Assembly (NCBI GenBank): GCA_045591035.1
Contig: JAZNSG010000048.1
Location: forward strand, 13,267-77,266
Source of the DNA: SIG440 sp045591035
GTDB lineage: Bacteria; Bacillota; Clostridia; Monoglobales; Monoglobaceae
Length of the DNA stretch: 64,000 nt
Reading direction: 5' to 3'
In this document: positions 8,166 through 17,070 of the stretch, piece by piece
How positions within the stretch are numbered: position 1 is the first letter of the stretch
Layout: each line of letters begins with the position of its first letter
The notes under the pieces: model-generated
What the model saw: only the letters and a program-made list of their open reading frames with translations
Databases searched by the model: none
Told to the model about the DNA's origin: nothing
Position numbers and translations under genes: made by a program

Positions 8166-9362
8166 ATAATTTTAAATGAAAAGTTAGAAACAGCAGTAAA
8201 AAATGAATATGATGTAGCGGTGTGTGGGGGTGGCTTTGCAGGGATTTCTGCAGCTTTAGCCGCGGCGAGACAAGGGAGCAAGGTTGTACTGTTTGAAAAA
8301 CAGTATATGCTTGGTGGTCTTGGTACAGCAGGGATTATTACAATATTTCTTCCACTTTGTGACGGCTGCGGCAGACAGGTGTCCTTTGGTATAGCAGAGG
8401 AGCTGTTTAGACTTTCTGTATTACATGGGGCGGAAGATATATATCCTGAAAACTGGCTTGACAACATTGGCACACGTACAGAAAATGATAAACGTTTTGA
8501 AGTACAGTACAATCCACAACTTTTTGCTATTCTGGCAGAAAAACTGCTTTTACAAGAGGGAGTAGATATACTTTACGGAACATATGCTGTAGGTGTGGAT
8601 GTAGATGATGGTAAAATAAGACATATCATAACAGAAAATAAATCGGGCAGACTTGCATATAAGGTTAAATCGGTAGTTGATGCAACGGGTGATTGTGATA
8701 TCGCACATTTTGCAGACGTACCCACAGAATTGTTTAACCAGGGTAATGTTCTTGCGGCGTGGTATTACTCTTTCGGTAAAAACGGATACAACCTTAATAC
8801 AGTAGGCTTTGCTGATGTTCCTGAGGAGGAAAGAACGGAACAAAATGAAGTAAAGCATCTTGCTAACAAACGTTTTTCTGGACTTGATGGTGAAGAATTG
8901 TCGGAACAAATGTGTATGTCACATCAGTCCATGTATGCAGATTTTTTGAAAAAACGTGAAATTGACGATTCTGTTCTACCTGTTACAATGGCAACAACAC
9001 CGCAGATACGTATGACAAGAAAAATTGTTGGTGAATACGAGCTTTCTCATACGGAAATGCATACATATTTTGAAGATTCGATTGGTATGGTTTCGAACTG
9101 GAAAAAGAGAGGTCCCGTGTACGAAGTTCCTTTCAGGACGCTTTATAGTTCGAAAATGAAAAATCTCATCTGTGCAGGAAGATGTACTTCTGTTAACGAA
9201 ACTTTATGGGATGTTATGAGAGTCATTCCTTGTTGCGCTGTGACGGGACAAGCTGCCGGGACAGCGGCTGCTATGACAGACGATTTTTCTGCACTTAGCG
9301 TAAAAAAACTTCAGGAAGTGTTAAAAACAAACGGTGTTGTTCTTCATGAAAATGAATTATAA
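8166..9362 (+). CDS. FAD-dependent oxidoreductase with a non-canonical start (ATA or ATT)
   Basis: This is a flavoprotein of the FAD_oxidored type. The dinucleotide-binding beta-alpha-beta is YDVAVCGGGFAGISAALAAA, followed by VVLFEKQYMLGGLGTAG. A second conserved block, VVDATGDCDIAHFA, lies near residue 165, and the C-terminal FAD contact reads KNLICAGRCTSVNETL. The substrate is unknown. The frame opens after a TGA at 8157-8159 and contains no ATG, GTG or TTG before GTG 8220, which lies inside the first beta strand and would remove YDVAV. The Shine-Dalgarno aaggag (8151-8156) is 9 nt from ATA 8166 (giving M-ILNEKLE) and 12 nt from ATT 8169. I place the start at ATA. It may be a mutated ATG with low expression, or genuine AUA/AUU initiation. 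The rest of the frame is intact. Confidence 0.75.
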   Translation: MILNEKLETAVKNEYDVAVCGGGFAGISAALAAARQGSKVVLFEKQYMLGGLGTAGIITIFLPLCDGCGRQVSFGIAEELFRLSVLHGAEDIYPENWLDNIGTRTENDKRFEVQYNPQLFAILAEKLLLQEGVDILYGTYAVGVDVDDGKIRHIITENKSGRLAYKVKSVVDATGDCDIAHFADVPTELFNQGNVLAAWYYSFGKNGYNLNTVGFADVPEEERTEQNEVKHLANKRFSGLDGEELSEQMCMSHQSMYADFLKKREIDDSVLPVTMATTPQIRMTRKIVGEYELSHTEMHTYFEDSIGMVSNWKKRGPVYEVPFRTLYSSKMKNLICAGRCTSVNETLWDVMRVIPCCAVTGQAAGTAAAMTDDFSALSVKKLQEVLKTNGVVLHENEL

Positions 9363-9481
9363 AAAAATAGTCTGCCGATAATAAATATTTACATATGCTG
9401 TCGGGAGAGAGAAAATCCAGTATTTTTGCGGGTTCTACGAAAAAATATTTAATAAAAGCCAAAAGCAAAGGAGAAAATATT

Positions 9482-9910
9482 ATGAGAAAGAAACTTCAAG
9501 ATAAAATGTTTGAGATAAGCTATCTTATCGAACTTTTTATATCGATTATTGTGAGTGTTGCCGTAGTAATTCTGGCAGTATGGATAGTGGTGGATACGTT
9601 TAATCTTTCCTTTATTGAAAAAGGAATTGATTCGTTAGTAGTGATTTTGGATAAGGCAATTACACTTGCTATTGGTGCTGAGCTTATAAAAATGCTTTGC
9701 AAACATACTCCTGAAACAATTATAGAGGTTTTAGCATTTGCTCTTGCCCGTCAGTTGATAGTAGGACATGCCGCTCCTTGGGAAAACCTGGTTACAGTTG
9801 TAGCTATTGGGATACTTTTCGCGATTAGAAGATTTCTGCTTAATCGTCATGATATGGTAGAAACCCCTGATGGCCTTGTAGAGATTGATGATACGGAAGG
9901 TGCAAAATAA
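9482..9910 (+). CDS. PsiE-like small integral membrane protein
   Basis: This 142-aa protein has four predicted membrane helices (roughly residues 13-35, 45-65, 80-100 and 104-122). The family pattern of phosphate-starvation-inducible PsiE proteins is visible in the ETIIEVLAFALARQLIV stretch. Biochemical role is not established for this family. The start ATG 9482 is chosen because aaaggag (9467-9473) sits 8 nt upstream; the open frame extends further 5' without a ribosome site. No terminator separates it from ligA. Confidence 0.6.
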   Translation: MRKKLQDKMFEISYLIELFISIIVSVAVVILAVWIVVDTFNLSFIEKGIDSLVVILDKAITLAIGAELIKMLCKHTPETIIEVLAFALARQLIVGHAAPWENLVTVVAIGILFAIRRFLLNRHDMVETPDGLVEIDDTEGAK

Positions 9911-9966
9911 TTTAGCTGTTTTTGTGCTTCGATAACCAACGCTAAAGGGAGATGAGGGAAAAGATT

Positions 9967-11952
9967 ATGAATATTGAAAAAGAGATACTTGAGCTCAGAA
10001 AAACCATAGAGGAGCATAACCATAGTTATTATGTCCTTGATAACCCGACAATTTCTGATTTTGAGTATGATGCACTTATGCAGAAACTTATAAGACTCGA
10101 AGAAGAAAACCCTGACCTAAGTGACCCCAATTCTCCAACAAAAAGAGTTGGTGGAGCTGTGCTTGAGGGCTTTGATGAGGTTGTACACAGTGTGCAGATG
10201 CAAAGCCTTGGGGATGTTTTCTCCTATGATGAGCTTATGGAGTTTGACAGTCGTGTGAAACAGGGTTTGGGAGAACAGAAGTTTGAATATGTGGTCGAAA
10301 TGAAGATTGACGGACTTTCGGTATCCCTGGAATATGAAAACGGGAAATTTTTGCGTGGCTCAACCAGAGGCGACGGCTTTGTTGGTGAGGATATAACCGA
10401 AAATCTGAAAACTATCAAGTCGATTCCTTTGACGATAGATACTGATGCAGAGCTTTTGGAGGTTCGTGGTGAGGTTTATATGCCGCGAAAGAGTTTTGAG
10501 ACGGTGAACAGAGAAAAATCCCAAAACGGAGAGCCGACCTTTGCCAACCCAAGAAATGCGGCGGCGGGTTCATTGCGTCAACTCGACAGCAGGATTGCTG
10601 CAAAGCGTGGACTTGATGTTATTATTTTCAATATTCAGCAAGTGACGGGGAAAGAACTCAGCACCCACAGCGATGGGTTTGAATGGCTTAAATCCCTGGG
10701 GTTCAAGGTCAGCCCTGTCAGAAGTGTTTGCAATAGTATGGAAGATGCATACCTTGAAATTCTTCGCATTGGGGAAAACAGAAAGGACTTACCCTTTGAC
10801 ATAGACGGAGCGGTTGTTAAGGTGAATTCCTTGGCTCAAAGAGAGGCATTAGGCTCAACCTCAAAGGTTCCAAAGTGGGCAGTAGCTTATAAATTTCCTG
10901 CCGAACAACAGGAGACAACCGTCGAAGACATTATTGTTCAGATTGGAAGAACAGGAGTTGTGACACCAAATGCTGTTTTGACACCTGTGCAAATTGCAGG
11001 TTCAACAGTTAGCCGTGCAACGCTTCATAATCAGGATTTTATTGAGGCAAAGGATATTAGAATCGGCGACAGAGTTCTTGTTCAAAAGGCAGGGGACATA
11101 ATTCCCGAGGTTGTGTCAGTGCTTAAGGAAAAACGCAAGGGTAATGAGACTGAATTTAAAATGCCCACACATTGTCCTGCTTGTGGTGAGGAGCTGTTTC
11201 GTGAAGAGGGCGAAGCGGCACTCAGATGCCTCAGCTCAAATTGTCCGGCTCAAAGGCTTAGAAGTATTATTCATTTTGCTTCAAAGAGCGCTATGGATAT
11301 TGAGGGGCTTGGAGATGCTGTGGTTGAACAGCTTATTGATGCCGGACTTGTAAAGACTTCGGCTGATTTGTTTTATCTTGAATTTGAGCAGCTTATTCAG
11401 CTTGAGCGATTTGGTGAAAAATCAGCACAAAATCTTTTGAATGCTATTGAAAAAGCAAAAGAAAACCCCCTTGACAGACTTCTGTGCGGACTTGGTATCA
11501 GACTCATAGGTTCAAGAGGTGCCAAGGCAATAGCAAGGCATTTTGGCTCATTAGATAATATTATGTCCGCAACGGTGGATGAGGTTTCGAGCATTGATGA
11601 TATAGGTGAAAAAATGGCGGAAAGCCTGGTTCATTATTTTGCTGAGCCGGAAACTGTTGAGCTGATTGAACGATTGAAACTGGCAGGGGTAAACCTTGAG
11701 GCAGAAGATACGCCCCAAGGGGGAGCACTTGAAGGGAAGACCTTTGTTCTGACAGGAACACTGCCAACACTCAAACGGTCAGAGGCACAAAAGCTAATTG
11801 AAGACAACGGCGGAAAGGTCTCAGGCTCAGTTTCAAAGAAAACCGATTTTGTTGTTGCCGGAGAAGAAGCCGGAAGTAAGCTTGATAAAGCCCAAAGCCT
11901 TGGCGTTGCGGTGATAACAGAAGAAGAACTTCTTAGAATGATAAATGAATAA
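9967..11952 (+). CDS. ligA: NAD-dependent DNA ligase
   Basis: This enzyme seals nicks in duplex DNA in replication and repair, using NAD+. The domain order is complete. An Ia domain (Y-Y---D-P-I-D-EYD) is followed by the adenylation domain with the active-site lysine in EMKIDGLS (about Lys113). Then come the OB fold (IGRTGVVTPNA), a four-cysteine zinc finger (CPACGEE, CLSSNCPAQ), helix-hairpin-helix repeats and a C-terminal BRCT (GKTFVLTGTLPTLKR). I chose ATG 9967 because gaggg at 9954-9958 is properly spaced. An in-frame ATG at 9952 would add five residues. Confidence 0.96.
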   Translation: MNIEKEILELRKTIEEHNHSYYVLDNPTISDFEYDALMQKLIRLEEENPDLSDPNSPTKRVGGAVLEGFDEVVHSVQMQSLGDVFSYDELMEFDSRVKQGLGEQKFEYVVEMKIDGLSVSLEYENGKFLRGSTRGDGFVGEDITENLKTIKSIPLTIDTDAELLEVRGEVYMPRKSFETVNREKSQNGEPTFANPRNAAAGSLRQLDSRIAAKRGLDVIIFNIQQVTGKELSTHSDGFEWLKSLGFKVSPVRSVCNSMEDAYLEILRIGENRKDLPFDIDGAVVKVNSLAQREALGSTSKVPKWAVAYKFPAEQQETTVEDIIVQIGRTGVVTPNAVLTPVQIAGSTVSRATLHNQDFIEAKDIRIGDRVLVQKAGDIIPEVVSVLKEKRKGNETEFKMPTHCPACGEELFREEGEAALRCLSSNCPAQRLRSIIHFASKSAMDIEGLGDAVVEQLIDAGLVKTSADLFYLEFEQLIQLERFGEKSAQNLLNAIEKAKENPLDRLLCGLGIRLIGSRGAKAIARHFGSLDNIMSATVDEVSSIDDIGEKMAESLVHYFAEPETVELIERLKLAGVNLEAEDTPQGGALEGKTFVLTGTLPTLKRSEAQKLIEDNGGKVSGSVSKKTDFVVAGEEAGSKLDKAQSLGVAVITEEELLRMINE

Positions 11953-11954
11953 TA

Positions 11955-11984
11955 AAAAAGCTATCCCGTGTGGGATAGCTTTTT
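11955..11984. terminator. Bidirectional terminator between ligA and gatB
   Basis: AAAAAGCTATCCC (11955-11967), loop GTGT and the complementary arm ending at 11984. A runs precede the stem and T runs follow it, so it works for both converging genes. Confidence 0.92.
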
Positions 11985-11994
11985 AGGTTGAATT

Positions 11995-13419
11995 TTAAAC
12001 ATTTTTAAACTTTTCTTCAAGATAAGCTTTTACCGACATTGGCGTAGCCTTTCCCTTAAGGGCTCTGTTTGCCTGACCCATAAAGAAACCAAAGACATTT
12101 GTTTTGCCGTTTTTGTAGTCTTCAATCAAATCTGGTCGTTCTTCAAAAAGTGAATCAACAACTTCAGCTATGGCTGCGGTGTCTTCAACAACAATAAAGC
12201 CATTTTCTATCGCAATCGTTTCGGGGTCTCCGCCTTTTTCGAACATAATACGGATTATGGTCTTGGCATCATTTCGGTTTACGGTGTTTTTGTCTGCCAT
12301 TTCGCAAACCTTAGCAAAAGCTTCAGCCGAAATAGAAATTTCTTCACTGTCAGTTTCTTTAACACGTCGCATAATTTCCGTCTGAAAAAGATTTGATACA
12401 CTTTTATATTCGGGATAAATTGCAACTGTTTCATCAAAAAAGTCTGAAAGATATTTTTCAGAGGTAAGAACCCTTGCATCCTCGTCGGTGAGCTTGTATT
12501 CGCTTATATATTTTTTAACTCGTTGATGGGGAAGAAGAGGTATTTCACTTTTTGCTTTTTCGATATCTTCTTCGGTAAAGGTGATAGCAAGAATATCAGG
12601 CTCAGGGAAGTACCGATAGTCGTTTGCGTTTTCCTTGCTTCTGAGTGAAGATGTTGTGCCCATTGCATCATCAAAACGTCGGGTTTCCTGAACAATTCTT
12701 CCGCCCTGGTCAAGGATTTCGGTCTGACGGGCAATTTCACATTCAATAGCTCTTTGAATTGAACGGAAGGAGTTGAGATTCTTGATTTCAGCTCTGTCGC
12801 CGAGAACAGAAGAGCCGGCAGGCTTCAGTGAAACATTGACGTCTGCACGGATAGAGCCTTCCTGCATTTTTGCGTCACAAACACCAAGATATTTCAGATA
12901 AAGAGCAATTTTTGACACGAACTCTGCCGCTTCCTCGGGGGAGTTGATATCAGGCTCGGTTACAATCTCAATAAGTGGCACACTGCAACGATTATAGTCC
13001 GCCCAGCTTTCGCCATGATAATCGTCATGAACGAGCTTTCCGGCATCTTCTTCAAGATGGATTCGGTTTATACGGACGGTAGTGCCCGTTGAAAGTTCAA
13101 GTTTGCCGTTCACACAAAGGGGAAGGTCAAGCTGTGAAATCTGGTATGCCTTTGGTAAGTCGGGATAAAAATAGTTTTTTCTGTCGAAACGGGAATAGCG
13201 GTTTATGTCACATCCAAGAGCAAGTCCCGCACGGATTGCATAGGCTACCGCTTCGTGGTTTATGAGAGGAAGTGCCCCGGGCTGACCTGTGCAGACAGGA
13301 CAAATATGGGTGTTGACATCCGCACCGAAAGATGCATCGCAGGTGCAAAATGCCTTTGTCTTTGTTGAAAGCTCGGCATGAATTTCAAGGCCGATGACTG
13401 TATCGTATTTTTTGCACAT
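11995..13419 (-). CDS. gatB: Asp/Glu-tRNA(Asn/Gln) amidotransferase subunit B
   Basis: This is the kinase/tRNA-binding subunit of the GatCAB complex, which converts Glu-tRNA-Gln (and often Asp-tRNA-Asn) to the amidated form. The 474-aa protein begins with IGLEIHAELSTKTKAFC, the cradle-domain signature. Cysteine motifs CTCDASF and CPVCTGQPGALP bind structural zinc in the family. The C-terminal YqeY-like tail (NVFGFFMGQANRALKGKATP) is intact. A strong aaaggaggt precedes the ATG. It is the last gene of gatCAB and starts 15 nt after gatA. Confidence 0.97.
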   Translation of the reverse strand: MCKKYDTVIGLEIHAELSTKTKAFCTCDASFGADVNTHICPVCTGQPGALPLINHEAVAYAIRAGLALGCDINRYSRFDRKNYFYPDLPKAYQISQLDLPLCVNGKLELSTGTTVRINRIHLEEDAGKLVHDDYHGESWADYNRCSVPLIEIVTEPDINSPEEAAEFVSKIALYLKYLGVCDAKMQEGSIRADVNVSLKPAGSSVLGDRAEIKNLNSFRSIQRAIECEIARQTEILDQGGRIVQETRRFDDAMGTTSSLRSKENANDYRYFPEPDILAITFTEEDIEKAKSEIPLLPHQRVKKYISEYKLTDEDARVLTSEKYLSDFFDETVAIYPEYKSVSNLFQTEIMRRVKETDSEEISISAEAFAKVCEMADKNTVNRNDAKTIIRIMFEKGGDPETIAIENGFIVVEDTAAIAEVVDSLFEERPDLIEDYKNGKTNVFGFFMGQANRALKGKATPMSVKAYLEEKFKNV

Positions 13420-13434
13420 ATTCGGGTACCTCCT

Positions 13435-14868
13435 TTACAATGATGCCACGGGATGTGGGTTTTCGTTTTCAAAGATATTTGCAGCTCCAATAAGCTTTGC
13501 ATCGTCAAAGCGTTTAGCCGAAAGTGAGAAACCGATTGGCATACCCTTTGAATTTGTTCCGCAGGGAACTGATATTGCAGGAATACCGGCAATATTTGCG
13601 GTAACAGTGCAAATATCTGCAAGATACATTTTTACGGGGTCATCAATATTGGCGTCTGCTTTGTATGCAACTGTAGGTGCTGTTGGAGTCAGCATAAGGT
13701 CACATTCAGCAAAAATTTCATCATGCTCAAGGCGACACTGTTGACGAACTGCAAGGGCTTTTTTGTAGTAAGCATCATAATATCCGCTTGAAAGAGCATA
13801 GGTGCCAAGAAGGATTCTACGCTTTACCTCAGTGCCAAAGCCTTCGCTTCGGCTCTTTTTGATAAGTTCGTCATAGCTTTCGGGAGAGTCGGTGCGATAA
13901 CCATATTTAACACCATCATAGCGGGAGAGGTTTGAACTTGCCTCGGCACACGCTAAAAGGTAATATGCAGATACTGCATATTTTAAGGTAGGCATCGAAA
14001 CTTCAACAAGCTCTGCACCAAGAGATTCGTAAAACTTTGCCACGTTCATGACAGCAGTCTTAACTTCTTCGTCAATGCCTTCGCCAAAGAACTCTTTTGG
14101 AAGACCTATTTTCATACCTGAAACACTTTTGCCTAAAAGTGAGTTAAAGTCAATGGTATGGCGTCTTGAGGTGCGGTCGTGGACGTCTTGACCTGCAATT
14201 GCGTTGAGAATTGTTCCGCAATCCTCGGCGCTGTTTGCCATTGGTCCAATCTGGTCAAGGGAGCTGCCGAAAGCAACAAGCCCGAAACGCGATACCGTGC
14301 CGTAGGTGGGTTTTATACCGGTTATTCCACAGAAAGAAGCAGGTTGACGAATAGAACCGCCCGTATCACTGCCCAGTGCTGCTGCACAAAGACCGCCTGA
14401 AACAGCTGCCGCACTGCCGCCTGATGAACCACCCGGAACATATTCCTTGTTAAAGGGGTTCTTCGGCTTTTCAAGGGCAGAGGTTTGAGATGAGCCGCCC
14501 ATAGCGAATTCATCCATAGAGGTTTTTCCAAGAATGACAATGCCCTGATTCATAAGTTTTTCCATAACTGTTGCATTGTATGGAGGGATGTAGTCAGAAA
14601 GCATTTTAGATGAGCAGGTGGTTTTTATTCCCTTTGTGCAGATATTGTCCTTTATTGCCATAGGGATGCCTGTCAGCGGCATAATTTCACCTTTTGCAAT
14701 CCTTTCATCGGCAAGTTTTGCCATATTGATAGCTTCGTCCTCGCATACGGTGTTGTATGCACCAAGGTCTTGGGAAGCTTTTATCTTTTTTAAATATTCG
14801 TTTGTCAACTCAACAGAAGAAATAGCTTTTTCGTCGAGTTTTTTTCTAAGTTCTGAAATAGTAGCCAT
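13435..14868 (-). CDS. gatA: Asp/Glu-tRNA(Asn/Gln) amidotransferase subunit A
   Basis: This is the glutaminase subunit of GatCAB; it releases ammonia from glutamine and channels it to GatB. It is an amidase-signature enzyme with the Ser-cisSer-Lys triad visible: Lys73 in AIKDN, cis-Ser148 in VPGGSSGGSAAAV and the nucleophile Ser172 in SDTGGSIRQPAS. At 477 aa it is full length. The start ATG 14868 has aaggag 7 nt upstream; the longer open frame above it lies within gatC coding sequence. Confidence 0.97.
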   Translation of the reverse strand: MATISELRKKLDEKAISSVELTNEYLKKIKASQDLGAYNTVCEDEAINMAKLADERIAKGEIMPLTGIPMAIKDNICTKGIKTTCSSKMLSDYIPPYNATVMEKLMNQGIVILGKTSMDEFAMGGSSQTSALEKPKNPFNKEYVPGGSSGGSAAAVSGGLCAAALGSDTGGSIRQPASFCGITGIKPTYGTVSRFGLVAFGSSLDQIGPMANSAEDCGTILNAIAGQDVHDRTSRRHTIDFNSLLGKSVSGMKIGLPKEFFGEGIDEEVKTAVMNVAKFYESLGAELVEVSMPTLKYAVSAYYLLACAEASSNLSRYDGVKYGYRTDSPESYDELIKKSRSEGFGTEVKRRILLGTYALSSGYYDAYYKKALAVRQQCRLEHDEIFAECDLMLTPTAPTVAYKADANIDDPVKMYLADICTVTANIAGIPAISVPCGTNSKGMPIGFSLSAKRFDDAKLIGAANIFENENPHPVASL

Positions 14869-14881
14869 AGTAATCTCCTTT

Positions 14882-15166
14882 TTAGTCCACAATCTTCGGT
14901 ACAACAAATTGGTTTTCGATAACCTGAGGACCATTATTAACTATTCCGCTCATATTGTCAAAGGTTTCAATTTTGTCCTCACGAAGCTCGGAAAACGGTA
15001 CTGCATTTGACATATCAATTGGATTGTATTCAAAAGCAGAGTCACCAATGGTATCCATAAGCCCGATAATATCTGTCATTTCTTTTCCGTATTCTTTCAA
15101 TTCTTCATCGCTGAGATGAAGCTTTGAAAGCTCACACAAAAGTTTTAACTCGTCGGCTGTAATCAT
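14882..15166 (-). CDS. gatC: Asp/Glu-tRNA(Asn/Gln) amidotransferase subunit C
   Basis: This small linker subunit wraps around GatA and GatB and stabilises them. The 94-aa protein shows the pattern LCELSKLHLSDEELKEYGKEM and a C-terminal region beginning AVPFSELREDK. The start ATG 15166 follows aaaggag with a 9-nt spacer. It is the first gene of the operon. Presence of GatCAB implies indirect synthesis of Gln-tRNA-Gln in this organism. Confidence 0.94.
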   Translation of the reverse strand: MITADELKLLCELSKLHLSDEELKEYGKEMTDIIGLMDTIGDSAFEYNPIDMSNAVPFSELREDKIETFDNMSGIVNNGPQVIENQFVVPKIVD

Positions 15167-15207
15167 TCTGCATTGCTCCTTTTGATTGAAATTATACACA
15201 TAAAATT

Positions 15208-15236
15208 ATCATAACATTTTTGACAGAATTTTGCAA
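15208..15236 (-). promoter_or_regulatory. Sigma-A promoter of gatCAB
   Basis: Read on the minus strand: TTGCAA (15236-15231), 17 nt, TATGAT (15213-15208), 42 nt upstream of gatC. Confidence 0.65.
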
Positions 15237-15348
15237 CCGCAAATTTACAAAAACAAAGGCTAAAACACAAAATCTTTTTGAAATTTCATAGAAAACATTT
15301 AATTTTCTTAAAAAAAATACAATATATGAATATTTTTTCAAAAAATAC

Positions 15349-15377
15349 TTGATTTAATTTGTATTATTATGTATAAT
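15349..15377 (+). promoter_or_regulatory. Sigma-A promoter of the cupin regulator/pot operon
   Basis: TTGATT (15349-15354), 17 nt, TATAAT (15372-15377). It diverges from the gatCAB promoter. Confidence 0.75.
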
Positions 15378-15384
15378 AGCAATT

Positions 15385-15414
15385 GTTTTACAAAGATAAA
15401 ACAAAAAGTTTTGT
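15385..15414. promoter_or_regulatory. Candidate operator for the XRE-cupin regulator
   Basis: Two overlapping perfect dyads lie just downstream of the -10 box: GTTTTA-N6-TAAAAC (15385-15402) and ACAAAA-AG-TTTTGT (15401-15414). The position covers the expected transcription start, where a repressor or autoregulator would act. Binding is inferred, not shown. Confidence 0.45.
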
Positions 15415-15439
15415 ATTACTAAATTTTGAGGTGAAAAAA

Positions 15440-15973
15440 GTGGACATAGGAAAGAAGCTGAAACGCTTGAGAATAAAGAATCAGCTCACCCTTGAGGATG
15501 TGGCAAACCGAAGCGAACTTTCAAAGGGCTTTTTGTCGCAGCTTGAGAACAATAACTGTTCCCCATCGATATCTACCCTTGAGGATATTCTTGAGGTTTT
15601 GGGCTCGTCACTTCAGGAATTTTTTGCTGAGAACAAAGAAGAAAATATAGTCTTTACCAAGAAAGATTATTTTGAAAACGAACAAGAGGATTACAGGATT
15701 TCTTATCTTGTGCCAAACGCTCAGAAAAACACTATGGAGCCTATAAAAATAACTATATTCCCGGGTGGCCAATCTCAGGCGGTTGACCCACACGATGGTG
15801 AGGATTTTGGGTATATTGTGTCAGGCTCTCTGGATTTGGTGTATGGTTCGGAAAAACATCATCTTAAAAAAGGTGATACCTTCTATGTTTATTGTAACGA
15901 AAGCTATTATCTGAAAAATAATGGGAAAAGTGATTGCGAAATGATTTGGGTTTCTACCCCACCATTTTTTTAA
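15440..15973 (+). CDS. XRE-family regulator with cupin domain, linked to polyamine uptake
   Basis: This 177-aa transcription factor has two domains. The N-terminal helix-turn-helix (about 6-60) contains LTLEDVANRSELSKGFLSQLE, and the C-terminal cupin beta barrel (about 105-175) contains the FPGGQSQAVDPHDGEDFGYIVSG stretch (each read in parts). Proteins of this build (PuuR/PotR-like) sense small molecules and often control polyamine genes. The start is GTG 15440, with gaggtg 7 nt upstream. potA begins 24 nt after its stop, so it heads the pot operon and probably regulates it. The ligand is not deducible from the sequence. Confidence 0.85.
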   Translation: MDIGKKLKRLRIKNQLTLEDVANRSELSKGFLSQLENNNCSPSISTLEDILEVLGSSLQEFFAENKEENIVFTKKDYFENEQEDYRISYLVPNAQKNTMEPIKITIFPGGQSQAVDPHDGEDFGYIVSGSLDLVYGSEKHHLKKGDTFYVYCNESYYLKNNGKSDCEMIWVSTPPFF

Positions 15974-15997
15974 AATATTTTGGATTGGAGCGAAAGA

Positions 15998-17035
15998 ATG
16001 AATACTCTGATTGAACTTAAAAATATAACAAAAACCTTTGATGACCAACAAATACTCAAAGGGATAAATCTTAAAATCTATGAAAAAGAGTTTTTGACTC
16101 TTCTTGGCCCGTCAGGGTGCGGAAAGACAACAACTTTGAGAATCATTGCGGGGTTTGATGAATCAGATGGTGGCGAATTGCTTTTTAACGGCATAGAAAT
16201 TTCGAAGCTACCGCCCTACAAACGCGAAGTTAATACGGTTTTTCAGAAGTATGCTCTGTTTCCTCATCTGAATGTTTTTGAGAATGTTGCTTTTGGGCTA
16301 AACATAAAAAAGACAGAAAAGTCGGTTATAAAGCAAAAAGTCGAAAAAATGCTTGACTTGGTGGGGCTTTCCGGGTACGAAAAACGTGATGTGACGTCTC
16401 TTTCGGGTGGTCAGCAACAACGTGTTGCCATCGCACGTGCGTTGGTAAATGAGCCCAAGGTTTTGCTTCTTGACGAACCTTTGGGAGCTTTGGATGCAAA
16501 GCTTAGAAAAGAGATGCAGTCAGAACTTAAAAAAATCCAGAAAGAGGTGGGAATTACATTTATTTATGTAACCCACGACCAGGAAGAGGCTCTTTCTATG
16601 TCCGATACTGTCGTTGTTATGAATGATGGATATATTCAGCAAATCGGAACACCTACAGATGTGTATAACGAACCTGAGAATAGATTTGTTGCAAGGTTTA
16701 TTGGTGAGTCAAACATTATTGAGGGGATAATGATTCGGGACTGTCTTGTGGCCTTTGATGACTTTGAATTTGAGTGCGTTGACAAGGGTTTTAAAGAAAA
16801 CGAAGAAATAGAAGTTGTTCTGAGACCTGAAGATATCGACATAGTGGAAACCCAGGGTGCAAAGCTTACGGGAACTGTTGAAAGCGTTGTTTTCAAGGGC
16901 GTTCACTATGAGATAATGGTTAAATCGAAATACAGAAGCTATATGGTACATACCACAGATTTCTTTGATGTAGGTCTTGAGGTAGGGTTATCCTTTGGCC
17001 CTGAAGATATTCACGTTATGTGGAAGATGGTATAA
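15998..17035 (+). CDS. potA: Spermidine/putrescine ABC transporter ATPase
   Basis: This is the ATP-hydrolysing subunit of a polyamine importer. Walker A is GPSGCGKTT, the Q-loop VFQKYALFPH, the signature SLSGGQQQRVAIARAL, Walker B VLLLDEPLGALD and the switch histidine YVTHDQEEA. A C-terminal TOBE domain (about 240-340) is typical of the PotA/CysA group. The start ATG 15998 follows ttggag with 8-nt spacing. Substrate assignment rests on the complete potABCD order behind a cupin regulator. Confidence 0.93.
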   Translation: MNTLIELKNITKTFDDQQILKGINLKIYEKEFLTLLGPSGCGKTTTLRIIAGFDESDGGELLFNGIEISKLPPYKREVNTVFQKYALFPHLNVFENVAFGLNIKKTEKSVIKQKVEKMLDLVGLSGYEKRDVTSLSGGQQQRVAIARALVNEPKVLLLDEPLGALDAKLRKEMQSELKKIQKEVGITFIYVTHDQEEALSMSDTVVVMNDGYIQQIGTPTDVYNEPENRFVARFIGESNIIEGIMIRDCLVAFDDFEFECVDKGFKENEEIEVVLRPEDIDIVETQGAKLTGTVESVVFKGVHYEIMVKSKYRSYMVHTTDFFDVGLEVGLSFGPEDIHVMWKMV

Positions 17036-17070
17036 AAGTAATTGAAATAGGCATGTAAAGGGGGATTAAA

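Noticed and set aside
8220..9362. GTG 8220 as the true start of the FAD oxidoreductase
   Set aside because: It would delete the first beta strand of the FAD-binding fold, and no ribosome site is placed for it.
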